Below, one piece after another: positions 58,464 to 64,000 of a DNA stretch of 64,000 nucleotides. The notes under the pieces were generated by a model. The model ran no database searches. It was given only the letters and a program-made list of their open reading frames with translations, and was not told where the DNA came from. Origin of the DNA: Siphonodentalium dalli (Eukaryota > Mollusca > Scaphopoda > Gadilida > Siphonodentaliidae); contig CP136063.1 in assembly GCA_032622095.1 (NCBI GenBank), positions 185,113,956-185,177,955 of the forward strand, written 5' to 3'. Position 1 is the first letter of the stretch. Every line of letters starts with the position of its first letter. A program made the translations under genes and the position numbers.

Positions 58464-61400
58464 GTGCCACTTCCCTTCGGCACCTTAATATTGAAGGCGA
58501 AATTTTCCAAGTCCTGCGCCGTGCCTAAATTTTATAAGTCCAGCAATATCTCAGAAAAAGTGAAAAAAATCACTTTTGACCCAAAATTCGAGCAGGGGAG
58601 CACGAATTGGAACACAACAATGAACTTAAGGCACAAAAAAGTGGGGGGTCGAATTTCAATCTGAATTTCGAACGAATCTCCACCGAATTTCGAACGCTCA
58701 GATTGAAATTCAAACCTATAGATCGAGTAATTTCTCGAAGCTGAGCGTTAACTTGCTAGATTCTCTGATGGAAAGTATCAAAACTGCCAAGTTTCAGTCC
58801 GATCCAGCCATAAACAGTGCCACTTCCCTTCGGCACCTTAATATTGAAGGCGAAATTTTCCAAGTCCAGCGCCGTGGCTAAATTTTCCAAGTCCAGCAGT
58901 ATCTCAGAAAAAGTGAAAAAAATCACTTTGGACCCAAAATTCGAGCAGGGGAGCACGAATTGGAACACAACAATGAACTTAAGGCACAAAAAAGTGGGGG
59001 TCGAATTTCAATCTGAATTTCGAACGAATCTCCACCGAATTTCGAACGCTCAGATTGAAATTCAAACCTATAGATCGAGTAATTTCTCGAAGCTGAGCGT
59101 TAACTTGCTAGATTCTCTTATGGAAAGTATCAAAACTGCCAAGTTTCAGTCAGATCCAGCCATAAACAGTGCCACTTCCCTTCGGCACCTTAATATTGAA
59201 GGCGAAATTTTCTAAGTCCAGCGCCGTGCCTAAATTTTCTAAGTCCAACAGTATCTCAGAAAAAATGAAAAAAATAACTTTTGACCAAAATTTCGAACAG
59301 GGGAGCACGAATTGGACCACAACAACGAAGTTGGGGCAAAAAAAAGTGGGGGTTGAATTTCAATCTGAATTTCGAACTTCGAACGAATATCCACCGAATT
59401 TCGAACGCTCAGATTGAAATTCAAACCTATAGATCGAGTAATTTCTCGAAGCTGAGCGTTAACTTGCTAGATTCTCTGATGGAAAGTATCAAAACTGCCA
59501 AGTTTCAGTCCGATCCAGCCATAAACAGTGCCACTTCCCTTCGGCACCTTAATATTGAAGGCGAAATGTTCTAAGTCCAGCGCCGTGGCTAAATTTTCCA
59601 AGTCCAGCAGTATCTCAGAAAAAGTGAAAAAAATCACTTTGGACCCAAAATTCGAGCAGGGGAGCACGAATTGGAACACAACAATGAACTTAAGGCACAA
59701 AAAAGTGGGGGTCGAATTTCAATCTGAATTTCGAACGAATCTCCACCGAATTTCGAACGCTCAGATTGAAATTCAAACCTATAGATCGAGTAATTTCTCG
59801 AAGCTGAGCGTTAACTTGCTAGATTCTCTTATGGAAAGTATCAAAACTGCCAAGTTTCAGTCCGATCCAGCCATAAACAGTGCCACTTCCCTTCGGCACC
59901 TTAATATTGAAGGCGAAATTTTCCAAGTCCAGCGCCGTGCCTAAATTTTATAAGTCCAACAGTATCTCACAAAAAAATGAAAAAAATAACTTTTGACCAA
60001 AATTTCGAACAGGGGAGCACGAATTGGACCACAACAACGAAGTTGGGGCAAAAAAAAGTGGGGGTTGAATTTCAATCTGAATTTCGAACTTCGAACGAAT
60101 ATCCACCGAATTTCGAACGCTCAGATTGAAATTCAAACCTATAGATCGAGTAATTTCTCGAAGCTGAGCGTTAACTTGCTAGATTCTCTGATGGAAAGAA
60201 TCAAAACTGCCAAGTTTCAGTCCGATCCAGCCATAAACAGTGCCACTTCCCTTCGGCACCTTAATATTGAAGGCGAAATTTTCCAAGTCCAGCGCCGTGC
60301 CTAAATTTTATAAGTCCAGCAATATCTCAGAAAAAGTGAAAAAAATCACTTTTGACCCAAAATTCGAGCAGGGGAGCACGAATTGGAACACAACAATGAA
60401 CTTAAGGCACAAAAAAGTGGGGGTCGAATTTCAATCTGAATTTCGAACGAATCTCCACCGAATTTCGAACGCTCAGATTGAAATTCAAACCTATAGATCG
60501 AGTAATTTCTCGAAGCTGAGCGTTAACTTGCTAGATTCTCTGATGGAAAGTATCAAAACTGCCAAGTTTCAGTCCGATCCAGCCATAAACAGTGCCACTT
60601 CCCTTCGGCACCTTAATATTGAAGGCGAAATGTTCTAAGTCCAGCGCCGTGGCTAAATTTTCCAAGTCCAGCAGTATCTCAGAAAAAGTGAAAAAAATCA
60701 CTTTGGACCCAAAATTCGAGCAGGGGAGCACGAATTGGAACACAACAATGAACTTAAGGCACAAAAAAGTGGGGGTCGAATTTCAATCTGAATTTCGAAC
60801 GAATCTCCACCGAATTTCGAACGCTCAGATTGAAATTCAAACCTATAGATCGAGTAATTTCTCGAAGCTGAGCGTTAACTTGCTAGATTCTCTTATGGAA
60901 AGTATCAAAACTGCCAAGTTTCAGTCAGATCCAGCCATAAACAGTGCCACTTCCCTTCGGCACCTTAATATTGAAGGCGAAATTTTCTAAGTCCAGCGCC
61001 GTGCCTAAATTTTCTAAGTCCAACAGTATCTCAGAAAAAATGAAAAAAATAACTTTTGACCAAAATTTCGAACAGGGGAGCACGAATTGGACCACAACAA
61101 CGAAGTTGGGGCAAAAAAAAGTGGGGGTTGAATTTCAATCTGAATTTCGAACTTCGAACGAATATCCACCGAATTTCGAACGCTCAGATTGAAATTCAAA
61201 CCTATAGATCGAGTAATTTCTCGAAGCTGAGCGTTAACTTGCTAGATTCTCTGATGGAAAGAATCAAAACTGCCAAGTTTCAGTCCGATCCAGCCATAAA
61301 CAGTGCCACTTCCCTTCGGCACCTTAATATTGAAGGCGAAATGTTCTAAGTCCAGCGCCGTGGCTAAATTTTATAAGTCCAGCAGTATCTCAGAAAAAGT

Positions 61401-62723
61401 GAAAAAAATCACTTTTGACCCAAAATTCGAGCAGGGGAGCACGAATTGGAACACAACAATGAACTTAAGGCACAAAAAAGTGGGGGTCGAATTTCAATCT
61501 GAATTTCGAACGAATCTCCACCGAATTTCGAACGCTCAGATTGAAATTCAAACCTATAGATCGAGTAATTTCTCGAAGCTGAGCGTTAACTTGCTAGATT
61601 CTCTTATGGAAAGTATCAAAACTGCCAAGTTTCAGTCAGATCCAGCCATAAACAGTGCCACTTCCCTTCGGCACCTTAATATTGAAGGCGAAATTTTCCA
61701 AGTCCAGCGCCGTGCCTAAATTTTCTAAGTCCAACAGTATCTCAGAAAAAATGAAAAAAATAACTTTTGACCAAAATTTCGAACAGGGGAGCACGAATTG
61801 GACAACAACAACGAAGTTGGGGCAAAAAAAAGTGGGGGTTGAATTTCAATCTGAATTTCGAACTTCGAACGAATATCCACCGAATTTCGAACGCTCAGAT
61901 TGAAATTCAAACCTATAGATCGAGTAATTTCTCGAAGCTGAGCGTTAACTTGCTAGATTCTCTGATGGAAAGTATCAAAACTGCCAAGTTTCAGTCCGAT
62001 CCAGCCATAAACAGTGCCACTTCCCTTCGGCACCTTAATATTGAAGGCGAAATGTTCTAAGGCAGCGCCGTGGCTAAATTTTCCAAGTCCAGCAGTATCT
62101 CAGAAAAAGTGAAAAAAATCACTTTGGACCCAAAATTCGAGCAGGGGAGCACGAATTGGAACACAACAATGAACTTAAGGCACAAAAAAGTGGGGGTCGA
62201 ATTTCAATCTGAATTTCGAACGAATCTCCACCGAATTTCGAACGCTCAGATTGAAATTCAAACCTATAGATCGAGTAATTTCTCGAAGCTGAGCGTTAAC
62301 TTGCTAGATTCTCTTATGGAAAGTATCAAAACTGCCAAGTTTCAGTCCGATCCAGCCATAAACAGTGCCACTTCCCTTCGGCACCTTAATATTGAAGGCG
62401 AAATTTTCCAAGTCCAGCGCCGTGCCTAAATTTTATAAGTCCAACAGTATCTCAGAAAAAATGAAAAAAATAACTTTTGACCAAAATTTCGAACAGGGGA
62501 GCACGAATTGGACCACAACAACGAAGTTGGGGCAAAAAAAAGTGGGGGTTGAATTTCAATCTGAATTTCGAACTTCGAACGAATATCCACCGAATTTCGA
62601 ACGCTCAGATTGAAATTCAAACCTATAGATCGAGTAATTTCTCGAAGCTGAGCGTTAACTTGCTAGATTCTCTGATGGAAAGAATCAAAACTGCCAAGTT
62701 TCAGTCCGATCCAGCCATAAACA

Positions 62724-63217
62724 GTGCCACTTCCCTTCGGCACCTTAATATTGAAGGCGAAATTTTCCAAGTCCAGCGCCGTGCCTAAATTTTATAAGTC
62801 CAGCAATATCTCAGAAAAAGTGAAAAAAATCACTTTTGACCCAAAATTCGAGCAGGGGAGCACGAATTGGAACACAACAATGAACTTAAGGCACAAAAAA
62901 GTGGGGGTCGAATTTCAATCTGAATTTCGAACGAATCTCCACCGAATTGAAAAAATGAAAAAAATAACTTTTGACCAAAATTTCGAACAGGGGAGCACGA
63001 ATTGGACCACAACAACGAAGTTGGGGCAAAAAAAAGTGGGGGTTGAATTTCAATCTGAATTTCGAACTTCGAACGAATATCCACCGAATTTCGAACGCTC
63101 AGATTGAAATTCAAACCTATAGATCGAGTAATTTCTCGAAGCTGAGCGTTAACTTGCTAGATTCTCTGATGGAAAGAATCAAAACTGCCAAGTTTCAGTC
63201 CGATCCAGCCATAAACA
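62724..63217 (+). repeat. Fused A/B monomer, 494 bp, copy 3
   Basis: Same junction (near 62948), followed as in the other two copies by a monomer with the CAAGTCCTGCGCC variant. Confidence 0.95.
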
Positions 63218-64000
63218 GTGCCACTTCCCTTCGGCACCTTAATATTGAAGGCGAAATTTTCCAAGTCCTGCGCCGTGCCTAAATTTTATAAGTCCAGCAA
63301 TATCTCAGAAAAAGTGAAAAAAATCACTTTTGACCCAAAATTCGAGCAGGGGAGCACGAATTGGAACACAACAATGAACTTAAGGCACAAAAAAGTGGGG
63401 GTCGAATTTCAATCTGAATTTCGAACGAATCTCCACCGAATTTCGAACGCTCAGATTGAAATTCAAACCTATAGATCGAGTAATTTCTCGAAGCTGAGCG
63501 TTAACTTGCTAGATTCTCTGATGGAAAGTATCAAAACTGCCAAGTTTCAGTCCGATCCAGCCATAAACAGTGCCACTTCCCTTCGGCACCTTAATATTGA
63601 AGGCGAAATTTTCCAAGTCCAGCGCCGTGGCTAAATTTTCCAAGTCCAGCAGTATCTCAGAAAAAGTGAAAAAAATCACTTTGGACCCAAAATTCGAGCA
63701 GGGGAGCACGAATTGGAACACAACAATGAACTTAAGGCACAAAAAAGTGGGGGTCGAATTTCAATCTGAATTTCGAACGAATCTCCACCGAATTTCGAAC
63801 GCTCAGATTGAAATTCAAACCTATAGATCGAGTAATTTCTCGAAGCTGAGCGTTAACTTGCTAGATTCTCTTATGGAAAGTATCAAAACTGCCAAGTTTC
63901 AGTCAGATCCAGCCATAAACAGTGCCACTTCCCTTCGGCACCTTAATATTGAAGGCGAAATTTTCTAAGTCCAGCGCCGTGCCTAAATTTTCTAAGTCCA

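Larger units (their letters stand above)
31404..64000 (+). repeat. Satellite array, about 90 monomers of 352 bp (A) and 359 bp (B)
   Basis: A head-to-tail array that continues past the window end. The A/B length difference is one 7-bp insertion (CTTCGAA; A has GAACGAATCTCC, B has GAACTTCGAACGAATATCC). Diagnostic words also differ: A has ACACAACAATGAACTTAAGG, B has CCACAACAACGAAGTTGGGG. Each monomer contains an inverted repeat, GAATTTCAATCTGA facing TCAGATTGAAATTC (16-bp arms in B, about 40 bases between). Copies of one class are nearly identical, differing at recurrent single sites. One-off variants occur at 33429 (extra A's), 49053 (TAA for AAA), 57778 (extra A) and 58642 (extra G). The 61-138-residue frames in each monomer overlap on both strands and do not run through successive monomers, since neither 352 nor 359 is a multiple of three. 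Confidence 0.98.
49655..64000 (+). repeat. Higher-order repeat block II (12-13 monomers, 4.4-4.75 kb)
   Basis: Block II contains a 494-bp fused monomer pair at 53567, 57970 and 62724, giving periods of 4403 and 4754 bp. Other shared markers are TCTCACAAAAAAATG at 55561 and 59966 (4405 bp apart) and TAAGGCAGCGCC at about 51480, 52901 and 62058. The window ends inside the third copy. Confidence 0.85.

Noticed and set aside
31769-63968. Dozens of 61-138-residue frames on both strands in the satellite (for example those starting MPLPFGTLILKAK or MNFNLSVRNS)
   Set aside because: They are read from the same repeat in several frames and both strands. Monomer lengths of 352 and 359 are not multiples of three, and their start and end segments are the same DNA read in two phases. 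A high-copy satellite explains them fully.
31404-64000. CRISPR array
   Set aside because: Repeats are head-to-tail without unique spacers, the unit is over 350 bp, and the DNA is animal-like.

Overview
The window looks like repeat-rich, gene-poor nuclear DNA of an animal, most likely a marine invertebrate. The reasons are non-LTR retrotransposon ORFs, a THAP-type exon start followed by a GTGAGT splice donor, Polinton-like genes, terminal-inverted-repeat elements and a satellite array of more than 32 kb. No operons, bacterial genes, tRNA or rRNA were recognised. Frequent TACATGTA and TAGGCCTA words would suit a mollusc, echinoderm or hemichordate, but the phylum cannot be fixed from this sequence. 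No intact host single-copy gene was found; every recognisable coding stretch belongs to, or looks derived from, a mobile element.

Layout. 0-4 kb: a minus-strand LINE (endonuclease plus reverse transcriptase) with one frameshift, cut at its 3' end by a short TGGCGGATCC repeat. 4-12.4 kb: non-coding, with palindromes, a TIR element of about 1.3 kb (7976-9285) with a long palindromic core, and a tandem duplication of about 1 kb (9711-11699). 12.4-14.4 kb: an intact minus-strand LINE-type ORF1 (RRM-like region, CCHC knuckles, SGNH esterase), with no ORF2 beside it. 14.9-18 kb: two interleaved inverted repeats (A-B-A'-B') around a THAP exon and a frameshifted SAP-like fragment. 18-19.3 kb: four satellite monomers in minus orientation. 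19.3-24.1 kb: two small minus-strand genes resembling Polinton/Maverick accessory genes, among direct repeats and a TGAGCAAA minisatellite. 24-27.2 kb: dispersed repeats and no genes. 27.26-30.26 kb: a heavily mutated fossil of one long plus-strand gene whose order is Cys-rich Zn domain, SAP motif, family B DNA polymerase, SF1 helicase; it stops in helicase motif III where a simple repeat block begins. 30.26-31.4 kb: that transition repeat block. 31.4-64 kb and beyond: a near-homogeneous satellite of about 90 monomers in two length classes, 352 bp (A) and 359 bp (B), arranged in several higher-order patterns.

The strongest candidates for something under-described are the polymerase-helicase fossil and the satellite. 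The satellite has AB dimers, 10-13-monomer higher-order repeats, a 494-bp fused monomer amplified three times, and a detached inverted tract 12 kb away. The many 60-138-residue reading frames inside the satellite are by-products of the repeat on both strands and are not annotated as genes.
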